In this document: positions 1 through 8,648 of the stretch, piece by piece
How positions within the stretch are numbered: position 1 is the first letter of the stretch
Layout of the letters: the number at the start of each line of letters is the position of its first letter
From: an uncultured bacterium
GTDB taxonomy: Bacteria; Bacillota; Clostridia; Lachnospirales; Lachnospiraceae
Assembly: GCA_947383005.1 (NCBI GenBank)
Contig: CANDBT010000011.1
Location: 1-64,000, forward strand
Length of the DNA stretch: 64,000 bases
Reading direction: 5' to 3'
Program-made: the position numbers and the translations under genes
Notes under the pieces: model-generated
What the model was told of the DNA's origin: nothing
The model's input: the letters and a program-made list of their open reading frames with translations, nothing else
Databases searched by the model: none

Positions 1-485
1 GAACTCTTATCAGGGAAACTCAAATTTCCATAGACACAGAATTCTTTACATCCTCTTCCGGTGCCCTTGCCAGCAAAATGATTTATCCGATATCCATCGG
101 AATCAATATAGCTCCATCCGGAATACATTGCAAGATAAACCTGTTTTTCCATTTGCAAAACAAATGTTTCTATTTTATCCCGGCGCCATACATCATCCTG
201 ATCACTCCAAAAAATAATATCTGTATCGCACCGCAAAAGAGCCCTGAAACCATTTTCTCCCCATCCCACGTTTTGTGAATTTTGAAACAATTCCCAATTA
301 CATAGATCATACTTCAATATAAAATCTGATACAATGGCGGCAGTACGATCCAATGAGCAGTCATCAAATATCAGAACTCGATCCGGTTTTATCGTTTGTT
401 TCCTAATAGACTCAAGCTGTTGAGAAATATATCTTTCTCCGTTATATGTGATTACGATGACACCGATTGTTTTTATTTTATTCAT
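1..485 (-). CDS. GT2 family glycosyltransferase, C-terminally cut by window edge
   Basis: Family-2 glycosyltransferase that should transfer a nucleotide-activated sugar to a surface glycan or peptide. The start is the ATG whose complement is at 483-485; the frame is open to base 1, giving 161 codons. The N-terminus has the GT-A opening IGVIVITYNGERYI, then a DDCSLDRT nucleotide-binding segment and the DQDDVW metal-binding motif near residue 110. Acceptor-binding parts lie outside the window. It lies downstream, on the same strand, of the TylF-like methyltransferase with about 270 bases between, so co-transcription is possible but unproven. The family call is firm; the substrate cannot be told. 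Confidence 0.85.
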   Translation of the reverse strand, partial: MNKIKTIGVIVITYNGERYISQQLESIRKQTIKPDRVLIFDDCSLDRTAAIVSDFILKYDLCNWELFQNSQNVGWGENGFRALLRCDTDIIFWSDQDDVWRRDKIETFVLQMEKQVYLAMYSGWSYIDSDGYRINHFAGKGTGRGCKEFCVYGNLSFPDKS

Positions 486-582
486 TAATTACAAACCTTA
501 ATGTGTGAAGTCTAATTATTATTCCATGGCATAACCATTTTATTTATGCGGTCTGTCAACATTTTCTAAAAATAAATCATAT

Positions 583-743
583 TACCCATTGGGGAGGTAA
601 GTCATATTACAGATTATATCTGTCGGTTGCTGACATGCCTTGGCCAAAATAATATCTGGCAGTATGCTTTTACGAGGGAATATACTACTAAATATCCTCC
701 TGTCAAAGAACTTTACCAAGCTGATTTAGAATTGGCTTTATAA
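583..743 (+). pseudogene. Orphan open fragment, possible gene remnant
   Basis: A reading frame of about 50 codons without a credible start codon ends at TAA 741-743. The conceptual peptide contains NNIWQYAFTREYTTKYPPV and ends ADLELAL, which looks protein-like rather than random. I do not recognise a family. It sits in the 270-base gap between the glycosyltransferase and the TylF-like gene, on the opposite strand, and could be the tail of a deleted gene. Confidence 0.2.
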
Positions 744-754
744 AATAGCCAGTT

Positions 755-1735
755 TTACGAATTCAGGTATAGATTTTTTGAGACCGCGGCCATACCCATA
801 CCATCATAAGTAATAGTCGCGTAACTCACTCCTTTTGCCTTACAAAACTCATCAAACGCTTTTCTTGCGCTTGGCAATCCCTTATGTCGAATGTCATCTA
901 CCAAAAGAATCCCTCCTGGTGAAAGCTTGGGCCAGAAAAACTCTAATCCAGCCTTCATGGGAAGATATAAATTCATATCCAAATTGACAAGTGCATATTT
1001 ACGATTTGCAATCTCATTGTTATCTACGGCAGTATCTGGAAAATGTCCTTTCATAATATGAACTCTATCCCGCCAAGGCATTCTCTGATATAGTGCTTCT
1101 ATAGTAGGGGTAACGCTAAATCGCTTATGGCAAAACATCATATACTCACCCCAAGAGTCATATTCCTGCCTGGTCATATCACTTTCATCATAACCAGAAA
1201 ACGTATCAAAAAGGAAAAGCTCTCTGTCGGGAAATAATTCGTTTAAAATAACGGCGGAATCTCCTTGATAAACGCCGCACTCCGCAATGGAACCCTGCAC
1301 GTTGTTTATGTAAATTTCCCTAGAACAAGATTCCATAAACATTTTTCTTGAATGCGTATAATAGCTATCATCATCAAACATTCCTTCGTCAAAATACACG
1401 GAAGGAGAAAAGACATCCACCACTTGAGAAAAATGATAACGTGATAAGATGTCATGTCTATAATTCGAGCATTCATCCTCTGGTAATTTATTGTCGAGAG
1501 CTAAAAGAACCGTAACTTTTTCTCTGGTAAATGTCTGTTCCTTTGCAAAAAAGGCGCTTTCCTCTTCCATATTCTGAACACAGCAAAGTTCCTGTATGCC
1601 ACAATCAAAATTCAATGCCGCCTTTATAATCCGCCCCGCTGTGCTATATGGATAAATCAAAAAAACTTGTTTTTTGTGGTTGATAAGCGTTTGTATCACT
1701 CGTAATGCTTTTTGGTATGCCTTATTTATATTCAT
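755..1735 (-). CDS. TylF/MycF-like SAM-dependent O-methyltransferase
   Basis: A 326-residue protein whose C-terminal two thirds match the TylF (macrocin O-methyltransferase) family, which methylates sugar or small-molecule hydroxyls with S-adenosylmethionine and a metal. The SAM-binding loop AECGVYQGDSA is at about 151-161, followed by LFDTFSGYDESD, then NLDMNLYLPMKAGLEFF and the acidic VDD motif at 279-281. Residues 1-140 form an extra N-terminal domain resembling a nucleotide-binding fold, of unknown role. The start overlaps the end of the radical SAM gene by four bases, so the two are translationally coupled. In this cassette it may methylate the peptide or an attached sugar; that is inference. 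Confidence 0.8.
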   Translation of the reverse strand: MNINKAYQKALRVIQTLINHKKQVFLIYPYSTAGRIIKAALNFDCGIQELCCVQNMEEESAFFAKEQTFTREKVTVLLALDNKLPEDECSNYRHDILSRYHFSQVVDVFSPSVYFDEGMFDDDSYYTHSRKMFMESCSREIYINNVQGSIAECGVYQGDSAVILNELFPDRELFLFDTFSGYDESDMTRQEYDSWGEYMMFCHKRFSVTPTIEALYQRMPWRDRVHIMKGHFPDTAVDNNEIANRKYALVNLDMNLYLPMKAGLEFFWPKLSPGGILLVDDIRHKGLPSARKAFDEFCKAKGVSYATITYDGMGMAAVSKNLYLNS

Positions 1736-2832
1736 TGTTGAGATATCCTTAAATTAGAAATATTTTCCATGAATTTCTTCATAAGTTCCCCTCGTTCACA
1801 ATAAAATGGAACCGGTGTTTCCGGATCACCTGTTTCACTTTTAAACGCAGCTGAGCATTGGCCGCAGTATCTGAATTTATCACATGTCAGACATTTAAAG
1901 TTTGTCGAAGCCTTTCGATTAACATACTCTTCACCAAGATATTTCCAACCCTCATCAAAATCACCATGTAACAAATCATAGCGTGGATCAACAGCCTTAA
2001 CGTACGACTGCATATGACCATCATATGTAATGAAAACGAATTGATAGCCGGCCGCGCAAGGATACAAATAACCGCCCTTTTGGCGTTCTGTTTTGGCAAT
2101 CCGCTTTTCATCAAAGGCCAGATGCTCCAAAAAGGCTCTGCGCTCCGGGTCTTGAAGTTCAATTTTCATGGATTGCGCAGGCGTTACACGACAGATAATC
2201 GGCTCGCAATCTCCATTATTCATAGGACGAATATCCCATGCAAGAATCGAATTAACCTGACCACATCCCCGAATAAAATTTCTCATTTCTGGAATATCTT
2301 CATAATTTTGACGCATTCCAATAATTTTAAGTTCAAAGTGAATATTATTCTTCTGCAGCAAAGAGATCGCATCCATTACCTGCCTATATCCCTCTCTGCA
2401 TCCGGTAATCTTTTCATAGGTGTCCTTCGATGCCCCATACAAGGAAATCGAAATCAGTTCCGGAGGATATTCCAACCATAGCTCAATATGTTTTTGATTA
2501 ATCAAAGAACCGTTTGTCAGTACAGAAACAAGTATGCCTTTCTTTTTAGCATATATGTATATCTCGAAAAAATCCTTATGCAAAAGACACTCTCCACCTG
2601 TAAAATACAATTCGAGACAGCCATGCTCAACTAGGATATCGACTATTTTATAAATCTGTTCCGTTGTCATAGAGGATATGGTATTACATCGGTCAGATGC
2701 CGCATAGCAATGAATACATTTGAAATTACAATCCGGAAGCAGTTCCATCCCGGCTGTAAATGGCGCCCGAATATCCGCAAAATGTTGTTCAATAAACTGG
2801 GACCACTTTTGCTCACCTGATAAACACTCCAT
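1732..2832 (-). CDS. Radical SAM/SPASM enzyme, putative peptide maturase
   Basis: A 366-residue radical SAM protein. The [4Fe-4S]-SAM cluster motif is CNFKCIHC at residues 35-42, a canonical CX3CX2C. A C-terminal SPASM region carries cysteines in YPCAAGYQF and at about 314, 317, 323, 326 and 345 (CLTCDKFRYCGQC and YCERG), enough for auxiliary clusters. Family members include RiPP maturases such as PqqE, AlbA and the ranthipeptide enzymes, as well as anaerobic sulfatase activators. Only six bases separate it from the PqqD-like gene upstream, and it overlaps the methyltransferase downstream by four bases. The PqqD partner and the small Cys-rich ORF upstream favour peptide modification. The reaction is not determinable here. 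Confidence 0.88.
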   Translation of the reverse strand: MECLSGEQKWSQFIEQHFADIRAPFTAGMELLPDCNFKCIHCYAASDRCNTISSMTTEQIYKIVDILVEHGCLELYFTGGECLLHKDFFEIYIYAKKKGILVSVLTNGSLINQKHIELWLEYPPELISISLYGASKDTYEKITGCREGYRQVMDAISLLQKNNIHFELKIIGMRQNYEDIPEMRNFIRGCGQVNSILAWDIRPMNNGDCEPIICRVTPAQSMKIELQDPERRAFLEHLAFDEKRIAKTERQKGGYLYPCAAGYQFVFITYDGHMQSYVKAVDPRYDLLHGDFDEGWKYLGEEYVNRKASTNFKCLTCDKFRYCGQCSAAFKSETGDPETPVPFYCERGELMKKFMENISNLRISQQ

Positions 2833-2838
2833 AGTAAA

Positions 2839-3111
2839 TTACCTTTCTATTATTAATTCTTCAGATATGAGATTTTGAATATAATCTTCCAATTCCGGAA
2901 GGACTTCCTCTTTGTCTGCATCTGTAAATTTTTCAAAGACCAGTAATGCTAACATGTGTCCATTCTTCGCATAACTACATAATTGAAAAATAAGTGCTGC
3001 TGTTTCATTCAAGAAAATCGTCTCATCCGAGATTGCGTTTTTTTTAACTGGTATTAACAAATGTACTCCGTGAATTTCCCTATATACAAAATCATTGTTC
3101 AGAAAAAGCAT
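2839..3111 (-). CDS. PqqD-like peptide-chaperone (RRE) protein
   Basis: A 90-residue acidic protein with the PqqD/RRE pattern: an N-terminal strand-rich part (LLIPVKKNAISDETIFLNE), the ETAALIFQLC helix, and a C-terminal helix with LEDYIQNLISEELI. PqqD-fold proteins bind RiPP leader peptides and present them to a radical SAM enzyme. A ribosome site TAGGAG precedes the start. It stands between the small Cys-rich ORF (19 bases upstream) and the radical SAM gene (6 bases downstream). PqqD-like proteins also occur in polysaccharide loci without any peptide, so the RiPP role depends on the precursor being real. Confidence 0.75.
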   Translation of the reverse strand: MLFLNNDFVYREIHGVHLLIPVKKNAISDETIFLNETAALIFQLCSYAKNGHMLALLVFEKFTDADKEEVLPELEDYIQNLISEELIIER

Positions 3112-3130
3112 GCGTCTTTTCTCCTATAAT

Positions 3131-3340
3131 CTAAAAACAGTACGAAGGGCAGCCACAAGGGATACCATCTTTACCATAGCGGCATCTATAACACCCTGTC
3201 CGGTTGCTTTCTTCTTGTATTTTTCTTAATATCCCTGTTGAATACTCTTTAGCGGCTGACAGATTTTGAAAAGAATAGAGCTTTCTTTTATCCGTCTTAT
3301 CCATAGTAGAATAACAATGTGTAACATCAAGATTCCACAT
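3131..3340 (-). CDS. Small Cys-rich ORF, candidate RiPP precursor
   Basis: A 69-residue ORF, first gene of the minus-strand cassette. Residues 1-47 are hydrophilic and leader-like. The last 22 residues hold five of six cysteines: Cys50, 53, 62, 64 and 68, as TGCYRCRYGKDG then IPCGCPSYCF; Cys9 is alone near the N-terminus. A C-terminal Cys-dense core behind a charged leader, followed by PqqD-like and SPASM genes, is the layout of thioether-forming RiPPs. Weakness: I see no convincing Shine-Dalgarno sequence before the ATG, and an internal ATG at codon 13 is also possible. A small zinc-binding protein is the main alternative. Confidence 0.5.
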   Translation of the reverse strand: MWNLDVTHCYSTMDKTDKRKLYSFQNLSAAKEYSTGILRKIQEESNRTGCYRCRYGKDGIPCGCPSYCF

Positions 3341-3449
3341 TACAAATATTTTGGGAATACATTTATTAGAAGAAAAAGACTAAAAAGACCGCGCCACTGA
3401 GCTTTCTCAGAAATTGTAAGCATAATGAGCTCGTTATCTTGCGGGTATT

Positions 3450-3481
3450 TAAAAAGAGGATGCCATTTTTGACATCCTCTA
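3450..3481 (-). terminator. Rho-independent terminator, minus strand
   Basis: AGAGGATG at 3455-3462 pairs with CATCCTCT at 3473-3480. Read on the minus strand the stem is followed by a run of T (the A run at 3450-3454). It would end transcripts coming from the right, such as the 43-codon ORF, and insulate the cassette. Confidence 0.7.
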
Positions 3482-3504
3482 AATTATTAAAACACATCTG
3501 AGTA

Positions 3505-3636
3505 CTAAAACACCCCATACTCTTTCATTATCTCAACATAAATTTTCTTAATCGGCTCATGTTTCACCACCGTATTTGGTCTCAATTGATGGGAATATTT
3601 TAAGCTTTGACGGAGAAAATGTGGGAAAAAGGACAT
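3505..3636 (-). CDS. Small ORF of 43 codons, unknown
   Basis: ATG at the complement of 3634-3636 reads MSFFPHFLRQSLKYSHQL, continues through NTVVKHEPIKKIY and stops at 3505. A terminator lies just beyond on the same strand. No ribosome site is visible. It could be a small gene or the 3' tail of a deleted larger gene. I do not recognise it. Confidence 0.25.
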   Translation of the reverse strand: MSFFPHFLRQSLKYSHQLRPNTVVKHEPIKKIYVEIMKEYGVF

Positions 3637-3722
3637 TATTGCGGAAAAATGGAGGGTATGTTATACTGAAAATAGAAAACAGGCGGAGGATAGCATGTTT
3701 TTAACGCAAAAAAGTGGTGCAG

Positions 3723-3889
3723 CTAGTACTGCCTTGCATTAATTCTCGAGTAATCCGCACTTGCTATCCGCGCCATCTGCACGTCTGCAAAACTCACCGT
3801 AGCCACCACTACGCTTTCGTTTCGCAGACGTGCAGATGATGCGGATAGCAAGCACGTTTTAGTTCAAGATTAATGCAATGCAGTACTAG
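3723..3889. repeat. Palindromic interspersed repeat family R1, copy A
   Basis: A 167-base near-perfect palindrome bounded by CTAGTACTGCCTTGC and GCAATGCAGTACTAG. The inner arms share TGCTATCCGC and GCGGATAGCA. It lies between the hemL promoter region and hemL. A short frame with a good GGAGG site (ATG at 3694) runs into its left end and stops there. Related copies are at 8905-9095, 15047-15264, 36093-36260 and 54849-54910. No coding capacity is seen, so it behaves like a small non-autonomous mobile element. Confidence 0.75.
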
Positions 3890-4001
3890 GATAATACAGT
3901 CAGGGCAATGCAATGTAATCAAAATGGTGCAGCTAAAGGAATACAGCCAAAGCAATGAATAGATACAGAGCGAAAAGCAATGAGACAGGAGGATAAAACA
4001 G

Positions 4002-5276
4002 ATGGATACAACACGGTCAGATTATTTGTTCCGGGAATCATTGAAACGGATTCCGGGCGGGGTAAATAGTCCGGTGCGGGCGTTTAAGGCGGTAGGACGG
4101 ACGCCATTATTTATCCAGTCGGCAAAAGGAAGCCATATTACGGATGTGGACGGCAATACGTTTATTGATTATGTATGCTCCTGGGGGCCGGGAATTTTGG
4201 GGCATGCCCATCCGGAAGTAGTCGAGGCGGTACAGAAAGCTTGTGCGGATGGCCTTACTTACGGAGCGCCGACAGAAAGAGAATGGAAATTGGCGGAGCT
4301 GATTCATGAGGCCATGCCGTCGGTAGAGAAAGTGCGTCTGGTCAGCTCCGGCACAGAGGCCGTAATGAGCGCGATTCGGGTGGCGAGAGGATATACTGGC
4401 CGGGATTTGATTGTCAAATTTAAAGGAAATTATCATGGGCATTCGGATGGTTTGTTGGTCAAAGCCGGTTCGGCGGCATTGACTACGGCGGTACCGGACA
4501 GTAGCGGGGTGCCAGCTTCTTATACACAAAATACTTTGGTGGCGCTTTATAATGATAAAGAATCCGTGCGGGAGCTGATGGAGGCTTATAAGGGACAGGT
4601 GGCGGCAATTATAGTGGAGCCGGTAGCGGCCAATATGGGGGTGGTGTTGCCGGAGGATGGCTTTCTGGCCTTTTTGCGGGAGATTACGGATGCTTATGGC
4701 TCATTGTTGATTTTTGATGAGGTAATTACCGGATTTCGTCTGGGATTTGGCGGTGCACAGGAATATTTCGGCGTGACACCGGATATGACTACTCTTGGAA
4801 AAATTGTTGGCGGCGGTATGCCTATGGCAGCTTATGGCGGCAGCGCAGAGATAATGGATAAAGTTTCGCCAGTAGGCCCGGTGTATCAGGCGGGTACGTT
4901 GTCCGGAAATCCGGTGGCGACTGCTGCGGGTATCGCGACACTTAAGATTTTGAAGGCTCATAAAGAGTATTATGAAAAGCTGGAACAGAAGGCCCGGCGT
5001 CTGGCGGATGCTTTTGCAAAGAGCGGAGAAAAAAGCGGGAGGCCGGTCCAGGTGAATCAGATTGGTTCGCTGCTTAGCGCATTCTTTACCGATAAGGCTG
5101 TGCGGGATTATGACAGTGCGGTTGGTGCGGATACCGGAATGTATGCTAAGTATTTTGGATGGATGCTGGATCATGGCGTATATGTGGCGCCATCCCAGTT
5201 TGAGGCCATGTTTGTATCAGTAGCACATACAGATGAGGAAATTGAGGAAACTTGCCAGGTGATCCGTGGCTTATAA
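4002..5276 (+). CDS. hemL: Glutamate-1-semialdehyde 2,1-aminomutase
   Basis: A 424-residue PLP enzyme converting glutamate-1-semialdehyde to 5-aminolevulinate in the C5 tetrapyrrole pathway. Length and motifs fit HemL: GGVNSPVRAF at the N-terminus, NYHGHSDGLLVKAGS, DEVITGFRLGFGG, and the PLP-lysine segment TTLGKIVGGGMPMAAYGG. An ACAGGAGGATAAAACAG ribosome site precedes ATG 4002. The next gene, hemA-sirC, begins 17 bases after the stop, so both first C5 steps are co-transcribed, here in the order hemL then hemA. Confidence 0.97.
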   Translation: MDTTRSDYLFRESLKRIPGGVNSPVRAFKAVGRTPLFIQSAKGSHITDVDGNTFIDYVCSWGPGILGHAHPEVVEAVQKACADGLTYGAPTEREWKLAELIHEAMPSVEKVRLVSSGTEAVMSAIRVARGYTGRDLIVKFKGNYHGHSDGLLVKAGSAALTTAVPDSSGVPASYTQNTLVALYNDKESVRELMEAYKGQVAAIIVEPVAANMGVVLPEDGFLAFLREITDAYGSLLIFDEVITGFRLGFGGAQEYFGVTPDMTTLGKIVGGGMPMAAYGGSAEIMDKVSPVGPVYQAGTLSGNPVATAAGIATLKILKAHKEYYEKLEQKARRLADAFAKSGEKSGRPVQVNQIGSLLSAFFTDKAVRDYDSAVGADTGMYAKYFGWMLDHGVYVAPSQFEAMFVSVAHTDEEIEETCQVIRGL

Positions 5277-5293
5277 ATGAACGGAGTGTACGT

Positions 5294-7231
5294 ATGGGAA
5301 TTTATTTGTTGAGTTTAAGCCATAAAACCACGCCTTTGGAAGTCCGTTCACTGTTTGCTTATTCGGAAAAGGATAAAGAGCGTCTTTTGGAAGAATTGTT
5401 ATCTTCCGGGTGGATTGATGAGGCGGTAGTGCTTTCCACTTGTAACCGAATGGAGATTTACTGCCATGGGACGGATGGCTATGATCGGGAAATCATTGAT
5501 GATTTTTCGGAAAATTTGTCGGACGGGAGCGCTGATGATGCTTATGTGCCATCGAGAGAAAAAAGTGAAATCAGCCAGGTTTTGGAGATTATGGAACAGA
5601 CGGCATTACGGATAGCCCGGACAGCCCAAACCGGGAAGCCGGAAACAGAAGAGGCCGGTGAAGGGAAGAGGCCCATTCAAAAGGGGCAGACGCTGATGGC
5701 GGGAATGCCGGAAACAGGGGACGACAGCGGAGAAAAGAGTACAGAGAAAGGGAATATAGGAATAAGAGGCGCGGAAGGAACGGCTGATGCGGATATCCGC
5801 CGTTATGTCCGGCGTTATTATGGGCGGCAGGCAGTCCATCATTTGTTCCAGGTAGCTGCCGGGTTGGACTCCATGGTGATTGGAGAGGATCAGATTCTGG
5901 GACAGGTAAAACAGGCTTATGAATTTTCGCATGGGCGGGGAGGATGCAAGACTTGTTTCCATACATTATTCAGAGATGTTGTCACTGGGGCGAAGCGGGT
6001 AAAGACCGATACCTTGCTTTCCAAGACGCCGGTATCTACAGCCAGCCTGGCGGTAAAAGCTGCCGAGGAACATTTGGGGGGATTGAAGGGAAAAAAGATC
6101 ATGATTATCGGCGCTACCGGAAAAATCGGCAATATTGTGTTGAAAAATGTACAGGGGATATCCGGGCTGGAGGTTTTTGTGACTATGCGCAGCCATTCTT
6201 CTCCGGATAAATTGGGGCACGGAGTTGTCTGTCGGCAGATTCCCTATGAAGACCGCTACTTATGGATTGATCAGATGGATGTGATTGTCAGTGCGACATC
6301 CAGCCCTCATTATACCATAACCGCTTTGGCGGCGAAGCCTTATCTGAAGACAGATAAGGAGCGGGTGTTTTTGGACTTGGCTGTACCACCGAATATTGAG
6401 GAATGTGTCGGGGGACAATATTTTAATATTGAAGATATGTCCCGGCTGGCCAGGCGCAATAATGAGCGCAAATTGGCGGAAGTGGAGACAGCCAATCAGA
6501 TCATTGAGGAGTATGAAAGCCGTTTTTATAAGTGGCTTTTATATCGGACATATGAAAGTTCTATCGGGGAACTGCGGGATTCACTGATTCAGACCGCGGG
6601 GGAAAAGGGACTGGAGGCTGCTGTCAACCGTCTGTTTTATCAGCTTCGGGAAGCAGGGACGGTTGAAGAGGCGGAAGCTTTTCTGGCGGTGGCAGATAAA
6701 GTGAATGCGGCTAACAGGAGGGCAGAGCAGGAACATCTTTCTGATAGAAGAAAGAAAGGAAAGAATGAACAAAAAGCATATTTTCCCCTGTTCTTTTCTT
6801 TGGAAGGCAAGAAGGCGTTGGTAGTAGGCGCTGGTAAGATTGCTTCCCGGCGGGCGTCGGTTTTGGCTGAATTTGGCGCGCAGGTTTTGGTTGTGGCGCC
6901 GGAAGGCATTTCCCAGATGGAGCATTTGGCTCAGAAAAATATGGTGTGTTGGGAAAAGAGGGTCTTCTGTGAGAACGATATTGAAGGGTGTTATCTGGTT
7001 ATTGCCGCTACCGATGACACCCGGCTGAACGGACAGATTGTCGGCCTTTGCCATGAACGGCAGATATTGGTGAACCATGCAGGCGATCGGGGTCAGTGTG
7101 ATTTTTATTTTCCGGGAATAGCCAGAGAGGGTGGTTTGGTAGTGGGAGTAACTGCTTCCGGAAAAGACCATCGGCTGGCAGGGGAAGTTACGGGGCGGCT
7201 GCAGTCCTGGATGAAACAGTTTTCTCAATAA
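5294..7231 (+). CDS. hemA: Glutamyl-tRNA reductase fused to precorrin-2 dehydrogenase
   Basis: A 645-residue bifunctional protein. The N-terminal part is glutamyl-tRNA reductase, with LSHKTTPLEVR, catalytic Cys50 in STCNRMEIYC, GLDSMVIGEDQILGQ and the NADPH fold IIGATGKIGN. From about residue 505, KKALVVGAGKIASRRA opens a SirC/Met8-like precorrin-2 dehydrogenase domain. Start 5294 is preferred over 5252 because MGIYLLSLSHKTT matches the family N-terminus and follows a GGAG site. Unusual is a roughly 100-residue charged, low-complexity insertion (about residues 60-165) between the catalytic cysteine segment and the conserved RRYYGRQAVHHLF. No later heme or cobalamin genes follow. Both domain calls are firm. 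Confidence 0.93.
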   Translation: MGIYLLSLSHKTTPLEVRSLFAYSEKDKERLLEELLSSGWIDEAVVLSTCNRMEIYCHGTDGYDREIIDDFSENLSDGSADDAYVPSREKSEISQVLEIMEQTALRIARTAQTGKPETEEAGEGKRPIQKGQTLMAGMPETGDDSGEKSTEKGNIGIRGAEGTADADIRRYVRRYYGRQAVHHLFQVAAGLDSMVIGEDQILGQVKQAYEFSHGRGGCKTCFHTLFRDVVTGAKRVKTDTLLSKTPVSTASLAVKAAEEHLGGLKGKKIMIIGATGKIGNIVLKNVQGISGLEVFVTMRSHSSPDKLGHGVVCRQIPYEDRYLWIDQMDVIVSATSSPHYTITALAAKPYLKTDKERVFLDLAVPPNIEECVGGQYFNIEDMSRLARRNNERKLAEVETANQIIEEYESRFYKWLLYRTYESSIGELRDSLIQTAGEKGLEAAVNRLFYQLREAGTVEEAEAFLAVADKVNAANRRAEQEHLSDRRKKGKNEQKAYFPLFFSLEGKKALVVGAGKIASRRASVLAEFGAQVLVVAPEGISQMEHLAQKNMVCWEKRVFCENDIEGCYLVIAATDDTRLNGQIVGLCHERQILVNHAGDRGQCDFYFPGIAREGGLVVGVTASGKDHRLAGEVTGRLQSWMKQFSQ

Positions 7232-7248
7232 ATTCCCATTTTCGCGCA

Positions 7249-7270
7249 GTTCAGCGCAAGGCGCTGAACT
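7249..7270 (+). other. Stem-loop between hemA-sirC and spoIVB
   Basis: AGTTCAGCGC at 7249-7258 pairs perfectly with GCGCTGAACT at 7261-7270 with a two-base loop. No T run follows, so it is a poor terminator on the plus strand; it may stabilise the mRNA end. Confidence 0.5.
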
Positions 7271-7358
7271 TTCCCAGTAAAACAAAAAAATTACAGAGTG
7301 AAATTTTCTGTTTTTTCACATACTAAGACTGCAAATCATGCAAGAGGAGGTATGTGTG

Positions 7359-8648
7359 ATGGCAGGAAAGAAAACCCGAAAGAATGGATTTCGCCTGTGG
7401 TTGATATGGACGTTTTGGCTAAGTCTGATTTTTACTGTGGGCTTTGCCTGGTATTATGTGCAACGGAAGATACCCAGCCGTTTGAGCGTAGTTGTTGATG
7501 AAGAGGAAAAAATTGAGTTTTCCCTGCCTTTTGATGTGACGCTTTTGAGCGACAGCGAAGAGGTGATTTTAGGAAGCGAGTCTGATATCCCTTCCGGAGA
7601 AATCCGGCTGAAAAGCGATGAGGCATTTTCTTTGTATGCAAAGAATTTGGGCAGCTATCATTTGGGACTGAAGTTGTTTGGAAAGTTTCCGTTTAAAGAG
7701 ATTCAGCTCGACGTGGTAGACACCCATTATGCAGTTCCTTGCGGAGTGCCAGTGGGGATTTACTTAAAGTCTCATGGAGTGATGGTCATTGGTACCGGAC
7801 GAATTCGCTGCCATAACGGCCAGGAAGCAGAACCTGCCTATGGCCTTTTGGAGTCCGGTGATTATATTGAAGCTATTAATGGGGAACCGTTGCGTGACAA
7901 GGAGGCGTTGATCAGCAATCTTAATCACAACGGCAGCCAGGAAGCCGTTTTGTTGGTGCGGCGGGACGGAAAAGAGATGGAAGTCCATATGACACCGGTT
8001 CAGGCCGAGGACGGCAGTTATAAACTGGGGGCCTGGGTACGGGATGATACTCAGGGTATCGGTACATTGACTTATGTGGATACCAATGGGAACTTTGGCG
8101 CTCTGGGTCATGGAATCAGTGATAGTGATACGGGTGAGGTAGTGGAAATAGAAGACGGCGCTTTATATGAGACGGAAATCATGGGGATTGAAAAAGGCTC
8201 TGCCGGAAGTCCTGGTGTGATGGCCGGAGTAATATATTATGGTCCCGGTTCAAAGCTTGGCGCGATTGCCGCCAATACAAAAGTGGGAATTTTCGGCAAA
8301 GTTAATGAGAAATTTCAAAATGCTATAACCGGGGAACCCGTGCAAATCGGATATCGGCAGGATGTGACGAAAGGCCAGGCGTGGATACGGAGCAATGTGT
8401 CCGGCGAGCTGAAGGATTATGAAATTGAAATCCAACGGGTTGATTATAACCCGATTCAGGAGAACAAAAGCCTGGTAATCCGGGTGGTGGACCGGGAGTT
8501 GCTCCGCCTCACCGGAGGAATCGTCCAGGGTATGAGCGGCAGCCCGATTATTCAGAACGGAAAACTGGTAGGAGCTGTGACGCATGTATTTGTACAGGAT
8601 TCCACCAGGGGTTATGGGATATTTGTTGAAGATATGCTTCGGCATTGA
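7359..8648 (+). CDS. spoIVB: SpoIVB-type sporulation serine peptidase
   Basis: A 429-residue S55-family peptidase, which in sporulating Firmicutes is secreted from the forespore and triggers sigma-K activation in the mother cell. An N-terminal transmembrane anchor (LWLIWTFWLSLIFTVGFAWY) is followed by a PDZ domain (GLLESGDYIEAINGEPL) and the peptidase domain. Candidate catalytic residues are the His in GALGHGI (about 249) and the Ser in GMSGSPII (about 393). Start 7359 is chosen over 7338 because AAGAGGAGG stands eight bases before it. In many Clostridia spo0A follows; here repeat DNA and an unrelated operon follow. Confidence 0.93.
   Translation: MAGKKTRKNGFRLWLIWTFWLSLIFTVGFAWYYVQRKIPSRLSVVVDEEEKIEFSLPFDVTLLSDSEEVILGSESDIPSGEIRLKSDEAFSLYAKNLGSYHLGLKLFGKFPFKEIQLDVVDTHYAVPCGVPVGIYLKSHGVMVIGTGRIRCHNGQEAEPAYGLLESGDYIEAINGEPLRDKEALISNLNHNGSQEAVLLVRRDGKEMEVHMTPVQAEDGSYKLGAWVRDDTQGIGTLTYVDTNGNFGALGHGISDSDTGEVVEIEDGALYETEIMGIEKGSAGSPGVMAGVIYYGPGSKLGAIAANTKVGIFGKVNEKFQNAITGEPVQIGYRQDVTKGQAWIRSNVSGELKDYEIEIQRVDYNPIQENKSLVIRVVDRELLRLTGGIVQGMSGSPIIQNGKLVGAVTHVFVQDSTRGYGIFVEDMLRH

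Larger units (their letters stand above)
3341..4001. other. 660-base gap upstream of hemL
   Basis: The gap holds the minus-strand terminator, the 43-codon ORF, a possible plus-strand -10 box TATACT at 3662-3667 (with only a weak -35), a GGAGG site with ATG at 3694 opening a 15-codon frame, and repeat copy A. From 3890 to 4001 I see only the hemL ribosome site. Confidence 0.5.
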
